Below, in pieces: positions 1 through 6,044 of a DNA stretch of 12,408 bases (its first letter is position 1; every line of letters starts with the position of its first letter). The notes below the pieces were generated by a model. That model did no database searches, was not told where the DNA came from, and saw only the letters and a program-made list of their open reading frames with translations. Source of the DNA: JBOHCT01 sp050699055 (GTDB lineage Bacteria > Actinomycetota > Actinomycetes > Streptosporangiales > JBOHCT01); contig JBOHCT010000132.1 of the NCBI GenBank assembly GCA_050699055.1, positions 1 to 12,408 of the forward strand, in the 5' to 3' direction. The position numbers and the translations under genes were made by a program.

Positions 1-1019
1 GCGTACTGAGGCTCCCGAAAGATCCCGGCGATGTCGAGGATCGGCGAGACCGGCACGCCGGCCCCGTCACAGATCCGCTGGATCTCCGCGGCGTCGTGCC
101 GGGCGAACCATTCGCCGACGATCGCGCCCACCTGCGCGCGGTGCTCGACCCGCGCACGGTTCGTGGCGTAGCGCGGGTCGTCGAGCATGTCGGCGCGGCC
201 GATCACCGGAGCGAGACGGCGGAACGTGCGCTCGGTGCTGGTCGTGAGCACCATCCAGGTCCCGTCACCGGCCTGGAAGATCCCGGTGGGGGCCGACGCC
301 CCGAGCTGGTCGCCCGCGCGCTCCCGCACGACACCGCTCCTGTCGTAGTCGACGACGACGGTCTCCAACAGGCGGAACATCGCCTCGTACAACGCGACGT
401 CGACCTCCTCGGCCGGACCGCCGGCGACATCGCGTTGGTACAGCGCCGCCAGCGCCCCGATCGCGGCGAACAGGCCCGCGACGTAGTCGGCCAGGGAGAC
501 CGGCGGGAGCACGGGCGGGCGGTCCGGGTGGCCGCTGATGTAGGCGTAGCCCGAGAAGGCCGTCGCCGGGGTGCCGAAACCCGCCTTGTCGCGGTACGGT
601 CCGGTCTGCCCGTACCCGCTGACCCGCACGACGACGAGGTCGGGGTTGGCCGTGCGCAGCCTGTCGATGCCGAGTCCCCAGCGGTCGAGCGTGCCCGGCC
701 GGAAGTTCTCGAACAGCACGTCATGACCTTCGAGCAGGCGCAGCAACAGCGTCTGCCCTTCGTCCTTATGCAGGTCGAGCGTGACGCAGCGCTTGTTGCG
801 TGTCACGGCTGCCCAGGTGAGCGACTCCTCGCCGTCGAAGGGCTGGAGCGCGCGCAGCGGGTCGCCGGAACCGGGCAGCTCGACCTTGACGACGTCGGCG
901 CCGAGGTCGGCGAGTACGGAAGCGGCGAACGGTGCCGCGTAGACCGTGGCGATGTCCAGCACCCTGAGTCCCGCCAGCGGCCCGTGGCGGCGCGCGGCTG
1001 CGCGCGCGTCGTCGCTCAC
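1..1019 (-). CDS. Class III (CaiB/BaiF) acyl-CoA transferase, 3' end cut by window edge
   Basis: Moves CoA between an acyl-CoA donor and a carboxylic acid, usually to activate a substrate for degradation; cytosolic. The reading frame is open for 339 residues from a GTG whose last bases overlap the IclR stop (GTGA), so the two genes are probably translationally coupled. Family hallmarks: an N-terminal block LAGLRVLDIATVYAAPFAAS, then ADLGADVVKVE, the VTRNKRCVTLDL segment, LFENFRPGTLDRWGLG, SGYGQTGPYRDKAG, and LADYVAGLFAAIGALAAL. Asp178 in that last block aligns with the catalytic aspartate of formyl-CoA transferase (inferred by motif alignment). It continues to GVPVSPILDIAGIF, which lies near the C-terminus in this family, so about 50-70 residues are probably missing beyond position 1. 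The substrate cannot be told; related enzymes handle carnitine, oxalate, alpha-methylacyl-CoA or succinyl groups. The neighbouring IclR gene fits catabolic control. Confidence 0.93.
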   Translation of the reverse strand, partial: MSDDARAAARRHGPLAGLRVLDIATVYAAPFAASVLADLGADVVKVELPGSGDPLRALQPFDGEESLTWAAVTRNKRCVTLDLHKDEGQTLLLRLLEGHDVLFENFRPGTLDRWGLGIDRLRTANPDLVVVRVSGYGQTGPYRDKAGFGTPATAFSGYAYISGHPDRPPVLPPVSLADYVAGLFAAIGALAALYQRDVAGGPAEEVDVALYEAMFRLLETVVVDYDRSGVVRERAGDQLGASAPTGIFQAGDGTWMVLTTSTERTFRRLAPVIGRADMLDDPRYATNRARVEHRAQVGAIVGEWFARHDAAEIQRICDGAGVPVSPILDIAGIFREPQY

Positions 1020-1831
1020 CGGGGCCTCTCACCGCTCGCGACAGTGCTGTCATCGGGCCTGTCAACGGGGCGTTCGTCGACGTAGCCGGCGCCGCGAGAG
1101 GCCTCTGTCGCGGCGCGCAGGACCAGCGGCACGAGGCTCCGGCGAGCCTTCGCCGTGAGACGCACGGACGGTCCACTCGCGACGACGGCACCGACGACCC
1201 GGCCGCTCGCGTCTCGGACCGGCGCGGACACCGCGGCCACCCCGGGGCTGCGCTCGCCGTCGCTGCCGGACCAGCCCTGCCGCCGCACGCGATCGAGGCT
1301 CGTACGCAGGGCGGCCGGCTCGAACGCCGGATCCCCGAACCTTCGCGCGCTCGCGTCGGCGAGCTCGGCCGCCCGCGGCCCGGGAAGCCAGGCCAGCAGC
1401 ACCTTGCCGCTCGCCCCCACATGAACCGGCAGCGGCTCCCCTACCTGTACGAAGGGTCGCAGGTTCTGTGAACTCAACACCACCTCGACAGGGACGCGCG
1501 CCTCCTGCCGGAGGACGTGCAGTTCGGCGTTCTCGCCCGTCTGGGCGTTCAGCCACGACAGGTGCGGCATCACGACCCGGCGCAGCTCCATGGACGCGGC
1601 CACCCTCCCCCCGAGGCGCAGCAGCGTGATGCCGAGGCGATAGTCGGACCCCTCCCTCTCCAGCAGGCCGTGCACGGCCAGCGCCCGCATGAGGCGATAT
1701 GCGGTCGGCAGCGAGATGCCGGTGCGCTCGGCGACCACGCGGGGCTGGAGGAGGGTCTCACCGTCCCGATACGCGCGGAGGATCGCCACGGCCTTGTCCA
1801 GCACGGCGACCTTGCTGACCGCAGATTCCAT
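1016..1831 (-). CDS. IclR-family transcriptional regulator
   Basis: A cytosolic DNA-binding regulator that probably controls its own gene and the overlapping CoA-transferase. The N-terminal winged helix-turn-helix spans about residues 5-65 (VLDKAVAILRAY, then VVAERTGISLPTAYRLMRAL and a wing ending YRLG). The C-terminal effector domain shows the usual GASGKVLLAWLP segment, a DGERSPGVAAVSAPVRD block and a GAVVASGPSVRLT ending. With ATG at 1831 it is 271 residues; a GTG at 1843 would add four. Neither start has a good Shine-Dalgarno, so the choice is open; I prefer the ATG. The inverted repeats at 1826-1849 lie directly on the start, which suggests autoregulation. The stop TGA overlaps the next gene's GTG by four bases. 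The effector is unknown; IclR proteins commonly bind small organic acids or aromatic catabolites. Confidence 0.93.
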   Translation of the reverse strand: MESAVSKVAVLDKAVAILRAYRDGETLLQPRVVAERTGISLPTAYRLMRALAVHGLLEREGSDYRLGITLLRLGGRVAASMELRRVVMPHLSWLNAQTGENAELHVLRQEARVPVEVVLSSQNLRPFVQVGEPLPVHVGASGKVLLAWLPGPRAAELADASARRFGDPAFEPAALRTSLDRVRRQGWSGSDGERSPGVAAVSAPVRDASGRVVGAVVASGPSVRLTAKARRSLVPLVLRAATEASRGAGYVDERPVDRPDDSTVASGERPR

Positions 1832-1849
1832 TATCTGGAACACATTCCA
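1826..1849. promoter_or_regulatory. Probable IclR-type operator: three alternating TTCCA/TGGAA half-sites
   Basis: The sequence reads TTCCA-N5-TGGAA-N4-TTCCA, which makes two overlapping inverted repeats sharing the middle arm. The right-hand pair, TGGAACACATTCCA, closely resembles the E. coli IclR consensus TGGAAATNATTTCCA, one base shorter in the spacer. The cluster covers the start codon of the IclR gene and lies just downstream of a possible promoter, a good position for autorepression. The arms are exact; assigning the site to this regulator is inference. Confidence 0.6.
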
Positions 1850-1864
1850 CGTGGCATGACGAGG

Positions 1865-1894
1865 TGTCTACCACGGCGCCCGGCACGCTCGCAA
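1865..1894 (-). promoter_or_regulatory. Possible promoter of the IclR/CoA-transferase unit
   Basis: On the minus strand TTGCGA (1894-1889) is followed after 18 bases by TAGACA (1870-1865), placing a transcription start near 1858, just before the TTCCA/TGGAA cluster. Both boxes are only moderate matches. It is the best pair found in the 77 bp between the monooxygenase stop and the IclR ATG. Confidence 0.3.
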
Positions 1895-1902
1895 GGCCGG
1901 GC
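1878..1902 (-). terminator. Short GC hairpin after the monooxygenase operon
   Basis: GCCCGGC (1878-1884) and GCCGGGC (1896-1902) form a perfect 7-bp stem with an 11-base loop, starting six bases past the monooxygenase TAG. There is no U tract, as is common for terminators in GC-rich actinobacteria. It overlaps the spacer of the proposed IclR promoter, so it may instead be incidental. Confidence 0.4.
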
Positions 1903-1908
1903 AACCCC

Positions 1909-3381
1909 CTACTCAGTGACGTACCTCGCGGGGTCGAAGCGACGGGTGAGACGGCGGAAGCGCCAGGTCGAGGCCGGCCACAGCGTCGTGTTCCTGCCTT
2001 TGATGTCGAGGTACCAGCTCACGCAGCCGCCCACCACCCAGACCGTACGCCGCATCCGCCGCCGCAGCCGCACGTTGAATCCCGCCTGCGCCTCGGGACG
2101 TACGTCGACGACCCGCACGCCGTGCTCGTCCATGTACCGCAGGCAACCCATGACGTAGCGGAGCTGCGACTCGATTATGAGGACCATCGAGCTGTGCCCG
2201 AGGCCGGTGTTGGGCCCGACGAGCATGAACAGGTTCGGGAATCCCGCGATCGTGGTGCCCTTGTACGCCTGCTGGCCGGCGTCCCGCCACGCGTCCTCCA
2301 GCAGCAGGCCGCCTGACCCCCGTATCCGCTGGGCCACCGGCATGTCGGTCACGTGGAAACCGGTACCGAAGATGATCGTGTCGACCGGGTGCTCGACGCC
2401 GTCGCGGGTGACGACCGCGTGCGGCCGCACCTCACGGATCCCCTCGGTCACCACCGCGACGTTCGGCTTGGTGAGGGCCGGATAGTAGTCGTTCGACGGC
2501 AGGATCCGCTTGCAGCCGAGCCTGTAGTCGGGTGTCAGCTTGGCGCGCAGCTCAGGGTCGGACACCTGCTCGCGCAGGTGTCGTCGGGCGAGGCGCTCGA
2601 CCAGCTTCATCAGCCGGGGGTCGACCGTGAAACCGAGCACCATCGTCTCCCGGGCCCAGTAGATCGCCGCGCGGGAGAGCCGTTGCAGCGCCGGGAACTG
2701 GCGGTACACACGGTGCTCGAACGCCGTCAGCGGCCGGCTCGTGTGTGGAAGGACCCACGCGGGCGTGCGTTGGAACAGGCGCAGCCGCGCCACCCTCGGT
2801 TGGACCTGCGGAACGAGCTGGATGGCCGAGGCGCCGGTCCCGACGACGGCGACCCGCTCACCGGACAGGTCGTGGGTGTGGTCCCACCGCGCGGAGTGGA
2901 ACATCGTGCCCCGGAACCGGTCGAGTCCCGGGATCGACGGGACCTTGGGCTCGCTCAGCGCTCCCACCCCAGAGACAAGGACGTTGGCGGTGAGCCGTCC
3001 GGCGCCCGTCTCGATGGACCACAGCCCGCGCTGCTCGTCCCAGTCGGCGCGGAGCAGCTCGTGACCCAGCCGTACATGTTCCATGACGCCGCGGTCCTTG
3101 GCGCAGCGCCGCAGGTAGTCCCAGATCTCCGGCTGCGGGGAGTAGGTGCGGCCCCATTCCGGGTTCGGCGCGAACGAGAAGGAGTACAGGTGCGAGGGCA
3201 CGTCGCAGGCGCAGCCCGGGTAGGTGTTGTCGCGCCAGGTGCCCCCGACGTCGTCCGCGCGTTCCAGCACGACGAAGTCGCGGACGCCGTCTTGCTTGAG
3301 GCGGATCGCCGTGCCGATGCCGGCGAACCCGGCGCCGACGATCGCGACCCGGACGTGCGGCACTGTCGCCGGATCGGTCAT
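1909..3381 (-). CDS. Baeyer-Villiger-type flavin monooxygenase (FAD/NADPH)
   Basis: A 490-residue class B flavoprotein monooxygenase, expected to use NADPH and O2 to turn a ketone into an ester or lactone, or sometimes to oxidise N or S. The FAD-binding motif GAGFAG is at residues 16-21, followed by the DVGGTWRDNTYPGCACD block typical of the family. The BVMO fingerprint FxGxxxHxxxW[P/D] is complete at residues 156-167 (F156, G158, H162, W166, D167). A second dinucleotide motif, GTGASA, is at 181-186, and FQRTPAWVLP follows. No signal peptide is seen, so it is cytosolic. ATG at 3381 is the right start: it overlaps the diiron gene's TGA (ATGA), an AGGAGG lies nine bases upstream, and the protein begins just before the Rossmann strand; a longer open frame upstream is not coding. 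It is the last gene of the SDR-diiron-BVMO operon. The group resembles Mycobacterium MymA-type and cyclohexanone-type BVMOs; the substrate is unknown. Confidence 0.95.
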   Translation of the reverse strand: MTDPATVPHVRVAIVGAGFAGIGTAIRLKQDGVRDFVVLERADDVGGTWRDNTYPGCACDVPSHLYSFSFAPNPEWGRTYSPQPEIWDYLRRCAKDRGVMEHVRLGHELLRADWDEQRGLWSIETGAGRLTANVLVSGVGALSEPKVPSIPGLDRFRGTMFHSARWDHTHDLSGERVAVVGTGASAIQLVPQVQPRVARLRLFQRTPAWVLPHTSRPLTAFEHRVYRQFPALQRLSRAAIYWARETMVLGFTVDPRLMKLVERLARRHLREQVSDPELRAKLTPDYRLGCKRILPSNDYYPALTKPNVAVVTEGIREVRPHAVVTRDGVEHPVDTIIFGTGFHVTDMPVAQRIRGSGGLLLEDAWRDAGQQAYKGTTIAGFPNLFMLVGPNTGLGHSSMVLIIESQLRYVMGCLRYMDEHGVRVVDVRPEAQAGFNVRLRRRMRRTVWVVGGCVSWYLDIKGRNTTLWPASTWRFRRLTRRFDPARYVTE

Positions 3382-4322
3382 GGGAGGAACCCTCCTGAGC
3401 GCCACAGGGTTGTGCTCGGTCCGCGGACCAGCCCGAGGGAGTCGAAGAACCGGATCATCCTGCGGCCCGCCCAGGCGATCGTGGCCCGACGGTGCGGGCT
3501 CTCGGACGCGACCCTTCGCGCCGTGCGCGGGTCGAGGCCGGCCTCGGCGTAGCAGCGGAGGTGGACGAGGTTGCGCGCCACCGTGTACGCGGTCTCCGCG
3601 AGCACCCACCTGATCGCCTCGAGCTGGGCGGCGTTGCACCGGGCCACCTGTCGCTTCAGCTCCTCCCGCGCGTACTTGACGTGCCGGGCCTCCTCGATCA
3701 CGTGGATGCGTGTGACGTCGCGGACAAACGGCTGGACGTCCTCGTCGGGGAACGTCACCCGCTGGATCGCGTCGAGGAGCTCCTCGACGATCAGCACGGC
3801 GCCGAACGCCGCCCCCGGGCCGACCACTGTCTTCAGCAGCCGGCCGCGTCGCTGGACCGAGGGGCTCGGGTGGTAGCGCGGGGTGTCGAGCGTGTCGATC
3901 AGCCGGCCGAACATCGTCGAGTGCCGGCACTCGTCGCCGATCTCCGTCAGCCCGTACGCGACGTGCCTGCTGGTGAGGTCGAGATCGTAGATGTGCCGGG
4001 TGAGCAGCTGCATGAGGATGACCTCGAACCAGATGCCCATGTACGCGACACTCGCGGACTCGTGCCTGGACAGCTCGACCCGCTCACGGTGGGTCATCCG
4101 GTCCCACAGCGACGTCTCGTACAGCGACACCGCGGTCGGAGGGAAGTAGAACAGGTCGGGGTCGGCGGGGAGGTCCCAGCGCACATCGACGCGCGGGTCG
4201 AACGAGTGGCGCTCCGACGCGGTCAACAGCCGCTCTGCGACCCTCTCGCGGTCCGAGAGCGCGTACGTGTGGTCGCCGCCGGGACATCGGGGGGGCTTGG
4301 TGGTCTGCACTGGGGTAGTCAT
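3378..4322 (-). CDS. AurF-like non-heme diiron oxygenase
   Basis: A 314-residue four-helix-bundle diiron protein of the p-aminobenzoate N-oxygenase (AurF) family. All seven metal ligands of AurF have counterparts in the right spacing: E100, E131 and H134 (in DECRH), E180 or E181 (in IVEELLD), and H207, E211, H214 (in HVIEEARH). AurF has E101, E136, H139, E196, H223, E227, H230, so the match is very close. AurF and CmlI oxidise aryl amines to nitro compounds, but many actinobacterial relatives have no known substrate, so N-oxygenation is only a possibility here. ATG at 4322 overlaps the SDR stop (ATGA) with AAGGAGA seven bases upstream. Its own TGA overlaps the BVMO ATG. There is no signal peptide, so it is cytosolic. 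Automated pipelines may call it a diiron oxygenase, a ferritin-like protein or a metal-dependent hydrolase. Confidence 0.88.
   Translation of the reverse strand: MTTPVQTTKPPRCPGGDHTYALSDRERVAERLLTASERHSFDPRVDVRWDLPADPDLFYFPPTAVSLYETSLWDRMTHRERVELSRHESASVAYMGIWFEVILMQLLTRHIYDLDLTSRHVAYGLTEIGDECRHSTMFGRLIDTLDTPRYHPSPSVQRRGRLLKTVVGPGAAFGAVLIVEELLDAIQRVTFPDEDVQPFVRDVTRIHVIEEARHVKYAREELKRQVARCNAAQLEAIRWVLAETAYTVARNLVHLRCYAEAGLDPRTARRVASESPHRRATIAWAGRRMIRFFDSLGLVRGPSTTLWRSGGFLP
3383..3395 (-). promoter_or_regulatory. Shine-Dalgarno of the monooxygenase held in a hairpin
   Basis: On the minus strand GGAGG (3395-3391), the ribosome-binding core, is followed by GTT and then CCTCC (3387-3383), giving a perfect 5-bp stem with a 3-base loop immediately before the ATG. 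The hairpin lies inside the last codons of the diiron gene, so ribosomes finishing that gene would open it. This fits strict translational coupling across the ATGA junction; the effect itself is inferred. Confidence 0.5.
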
Positions 4323-5182
4323 GCCTGTCTCCTTGGAGGGGCGCCGGGAGAACCCTCGAGAAAGCCCTCGAGAAAGCGCTGTCGCAGGCCGGAGGCGAGC
4401 GGGGCGTCGGCGAACCGGCCGGAGCGAAGCTGGCGGGTGAGCTGCCGCTTGATTCCCGCGTCGGCCAGGGCGGGGAGGTGCCGGGCGAGGGTCACGCCGG
4501 CGCGCCCAAGCGGGGTCGTGGCCCGGTCCCTGGGCGGGCGCCGGGCGGTCAGGGCGCGCATCACGGTGCGCACGACGTCGTCGACGCCCTCCGGCGGGAA
4601 GGTGCCGTCGAGCGAGACCCCCACATCGCGCGAGGGCTCGTGGATCGGGGTGTCGACGAAGCCGGGGTAGATCGTCGTCACGCTCACGTGGGTGCCGTAC
4701 TCCGCGCGCAGCGTGTCGGCGTACGCGGTGAGGGCGCGCTTGGACACGGTGTACGCGCCGGAGAGCGGGAGGGTGACGTACGCGAGCCCGGAGGCCACGA
4801 TGACCACACGGCCCTTTGCCCGCACGAGTGCGGGAAGAGCGTGGGCGGTAACCCGCCACGTGCCGAGGAGGTTCACGTCGAGCGTGCGGCGCACGACCTG
4901 GTCCGGCGGTGCGCCGATGTCGACGGGTATGCCGACGCCGGCGAAGTGGACAAGGATGTCGAGCCCACCGAGTTGGTCGACGGCCTCCTCGACGACCCGC
5001 TTGACCTGGTCGTCGTCGGTCACGTCGCAGGCGAGCACACCGTCGGCCGCGCGCAGGTCGAGCCCCAGGGCCGAGACGCCGGCCCTCCTGAGGACGCGCA
5101 GCGTGGCGCCGCCCAGAGCGCCGCCCGCCCCGGTCACGAGCGCGCGCCTCCCCTTCAGGCCATCCTGTGTCCCTGCTGACAT
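4319..5182 (-). CDS. Short-chain dehydrogenase/reductase (SDR)
   Basis: A 287-residue cytosolic NAD(P)-dependent oxidoreductase with a Rossmann fold, probably interconverting an alcohol and a ketone. The cofactor motif is TGAGGALG (residues 17-24), with Ala where the classical TGxxxGxG has Gly. The acidic CDVTDDD block (52-58) is present. The usual NNAG is HFAG (79-82). The catalytic tetrad is N104, S131, Y144 and K148 (YTVSK). The last ~60 residues extend past the core fold and are Arg-rich. ATG at 5182 is preferred because GGAG lies five bases upstream; a GTG at 5188 is the alternative. It is first in the operon and its TGA overlaps the diiron gene's ATG. Paired with a BVMO, a simple reading is alcohol to ketone (SDR), then ketone to ester (BVMO), but no esterase is present and this is inference. 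Confidence 0.93.
   Translation of the reverse strand: MSAGTQDGLKGRRALVTGAGGALGGATLRVLRRAGVSALGLDLRAADGVLACDVTDDDQVKRVVEEAVDQLGGLDILVHFAGVGIPVDIGAPPDQVVRRTLDVNLLGTWRVTAHALPALVRAKGRVVIVASGLAYVTLPLSGAYTVSKRALTAYADTLRAEYGTHVSVTTIYPGFVDTPIHEPSRDVGVSLDGTFPPEGVDDVVRTVMRALTARRPPRDRATTPLGRAGVTLARHLPALADAGIKRQLTRQLRSGRFADAPLASGLRQRFLEGFLEGSPGAPPRRQA
4353..4376. repeat. 12-bp tandem direct repeat inside the SDR C-terminus
   Basis: CCCTCGAGAAAG occurs twice head to tail. In the SDR it encodes the duplicated FLEGFLEG near the C-terminus. It is an exact, in-frame duplication, probably slippage, in a part of the protein that is not conserved in the family. Confidence 0.85.
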
Positions 5183-5193
5183 GTCCACTCCGC

Positions 5194-5222
5194 TTGCGCT
5201 TACCGATGGTAGCTGTTACTAC
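5194..5222 (+). promoter_or_regulatory. Possible promoter of the TetR gene
   Basis: TTGCGC (5194-5199) and TACTAC (5217-5222) are 17 bases apart. A start about seven bases on falls at 5229-5230, exactly on the preferred GTG, so the message may be leaderless; there is no Shine-Dalgarno before that GTG. The match is modest. It overlaps the divergent SDR promoter. Confidence 0.35.
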
Positions 5223-5234
5223 TAATAACGTGAA
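5206..5234 (-). promoter_or_regulatory. Promoter of the SDR-diiron-BVMO operon
   Basis: On the minus strand TTCACG (5234-5229) and TACCAT (5211-5206) are 17 bases apart, each matching four of six consensus positions. The predicted start is near 5199, about 17 bases before the SDR ATG with its GGAG site between. The candidate operator at 5215-5229 fills the spacer and touches the -35 box. Confidence 0.5.
5215..5229. promoter_or_regulatory. Candidate TetR operator between divergent units
   Basis: GTTACTACTAATAAC is a 15-bp near-perfect palindrome: arms GTTAnTA and TAnTAAC about a central base, with one mismatched pair. It lies between the -35 and -10 boxes of the SDR promoter and over the -10 of the TetR promoter. 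A dimer bound here could repress both, the usual arrangement for a divergent TetR regulator. The palindrome is seen; the binding protein is inferred. Confidence 0.6.
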
Positions 5235-5967
5235 CCCAAGCGAGGACGATGTCAAGTCCGGGAAGCGAGAGGACGGGCGCCGGCGGCGCTGGGCGGCCCA
5301 TCGGCGCGCGCGGCGAGCCGCGATGGTCGGGGCCGCGATCCGGGCGATCCGCGGACACGGCCCGAGCGTGGGCATGGACGACATCGCGGCCGAGGCCGGC
5401 GTGAGCAAGCCGGTGCTCTACCGGTACTTCACGGACCAGGCGGATCTGTATCTCGCCGTCGGACGGAACCTCGCCGAGGACCTGCTCGCCGACATCACCG
5501 CCGAACTCGACCGAGAACGCGAGCCTCGCGCGCTCGTGGCCGCCGTCGTGGACACCTACCTGCGCACGATCGAGGAGAAACCGGAGCTGTACCGTTTCGT
5601 GGTCCGGCGCGCCTTCCTCGACCGACCCGTCGAGCACGATGTCGTCACCGACTACGGGACCTTGATCGCGACCCAACTCACCCGCACCATCGGTGACCGG
5701 ATGCGCGCGCTCGGGCTCGACTCCGGCGCCGCCGAGCCCTGGGGACACGGGCTCGTCGGCCTCGTCCAGGCCGCTGGCGACTGGTGGCTGGACCATCCGG
5801 CCATGAGCCGCGAGAGCCTCACCGAGTACCTCACCGCGCTGATCTGGAACGGCTTCGCCGGGGTCCTCGCTTCGGCCGGCGTCCGCGCGGACGAGGTCTC
5901 GTCAACCGTCCGGCTCCACGCCGTACCGGACGACAGCGGCGGCGGGGAGCACGGCGCGGTGCCGTAA
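5230..5967 (+). CDS. TetR-family transcriptional regulator
   Basis: A 245-residue DNA-binding repressor, probably controlling the divergent SDR-diiron-BVMO operon and itself. The N-terminal helix-turn-helix is clear at about residues 49-68 (GMDDIAAEAGVSKPVLYRYF), after a basic stretch REDGRRRRWAAHRRARRAAM. The rest is the helical ligand-binding and dimer domain, with DYGTLIATQLTRTIGDRM and GDWWLDHPAMSRESLTEYLTAL. Start choice: GTG at 5230 gives a normal N-terminus and sits on the predicted transcription start. ATG at 5206 and an upstream start at 5167 are in frame but run through the SDR promoter or into the SDR gene. The C-terminus ends in a short Gly-rich tail before TAA. The inducer is unknown; by context it may be a substrate or product of the operon. 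Confidence 0.92.
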   Translation: MNPSEDDVKSGKREDGRRRRWAAHRRARRAAMVGAAIRAIRGHGPSVGMDDIAAEAGVSKPVLYRYFTDQADLYLAVGRNLAEDLLADITAELDREREPRALVAAVVDTYLRTIEEKPELYRFVVRRAFLDRPVEHDVVTDYGTLIATQLTRTIGDRMRALGLDSGAAEPWGHGLVGLVQAAGDWWLDHPAMSRESLTEYLTALIWNGFAGVLASAGVRADEVSSTVRLHAVPDDSGGGEHGAVP

Positions 5968-5993
5968 CCTCAGCAGCCCGGCGGCAGTAACAA

Positions 5994-6009
5994 GGTGGCC
6001 TAGACCTAT
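5994..6009. promoter_or_regulatory. Candidate DasR responsive element (dre) before GH20
   Basis: The sequence TGGCCTAGACC (5996-6006) matches the core of the published Streptomyces dre consensus ACTGGTCTAGACCACT; over all 16 positions 11 agree, including the central CTAGACC. Its last base is the first base of the -35 box, so bound DasR would block the promoter. DasR represses chitin and N-acetylglucosamine genes, and the gene downstream is a beta-N-acetylhexosaminidase. No DasR gene lies in the window. Confidence 0.55.
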
Positions 6010-6038
6010 TGACACAGTGGCACTGCCGGTGCTTGCTT
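6009..6038 (+). promoter_or_regulatory. Probable promoter of the GH20 gene
   Basis: A perfect TTGACA is at 6009-6014. The -10 is poor: TTGCTT (6033-6038) after 18 bases is the best in range. The spacer carries CAGTGGCACTG (6015-6025), a perfect 11-bp palindrome, possibly a second operator. Initiation would fall almost at the ATG (6045), which has no Shine-Dalgarno, so a leaderless or very short-leader message is possible. Confidence 0.4.
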
Positions 6039-6044
6039 ACGCGT

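Noticed and set aside
96..1085. 329-codon plus-strand open frame
   Set aside because: Antisense to the CoA-transferase, which has continuous family motifs from its GTG to the window edge.
2353..3552. 399-codon plus-strand open frame
   Set aside because: It lies antisense to the BVMO and diiron genes, has no family resemblance, and is explained by high GC content leaving non-coding frames open.
3382..3930. N-terminal extension of the BVMO frame
   Set aside because: It overlaps the diiron gene in another frame, is Arg/Pro-rich without pattern, and ATG 3381 has a Shine-Dalgarno directly before the Rossmann motif.
3492..4670. 392-codon plus-strand open frame
   Set aside because: Antisense shadow of the diiron and SDR genes; rich in Arg, Val and Gly with no domain pattern.
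4323..5408. Long N-terminal extension of the diiron frame, reaching into the TetR gene
   Set aside because: It runs out of frame through the whole SDR gene; ATG 4322 with AAGGAGA is the natural start.
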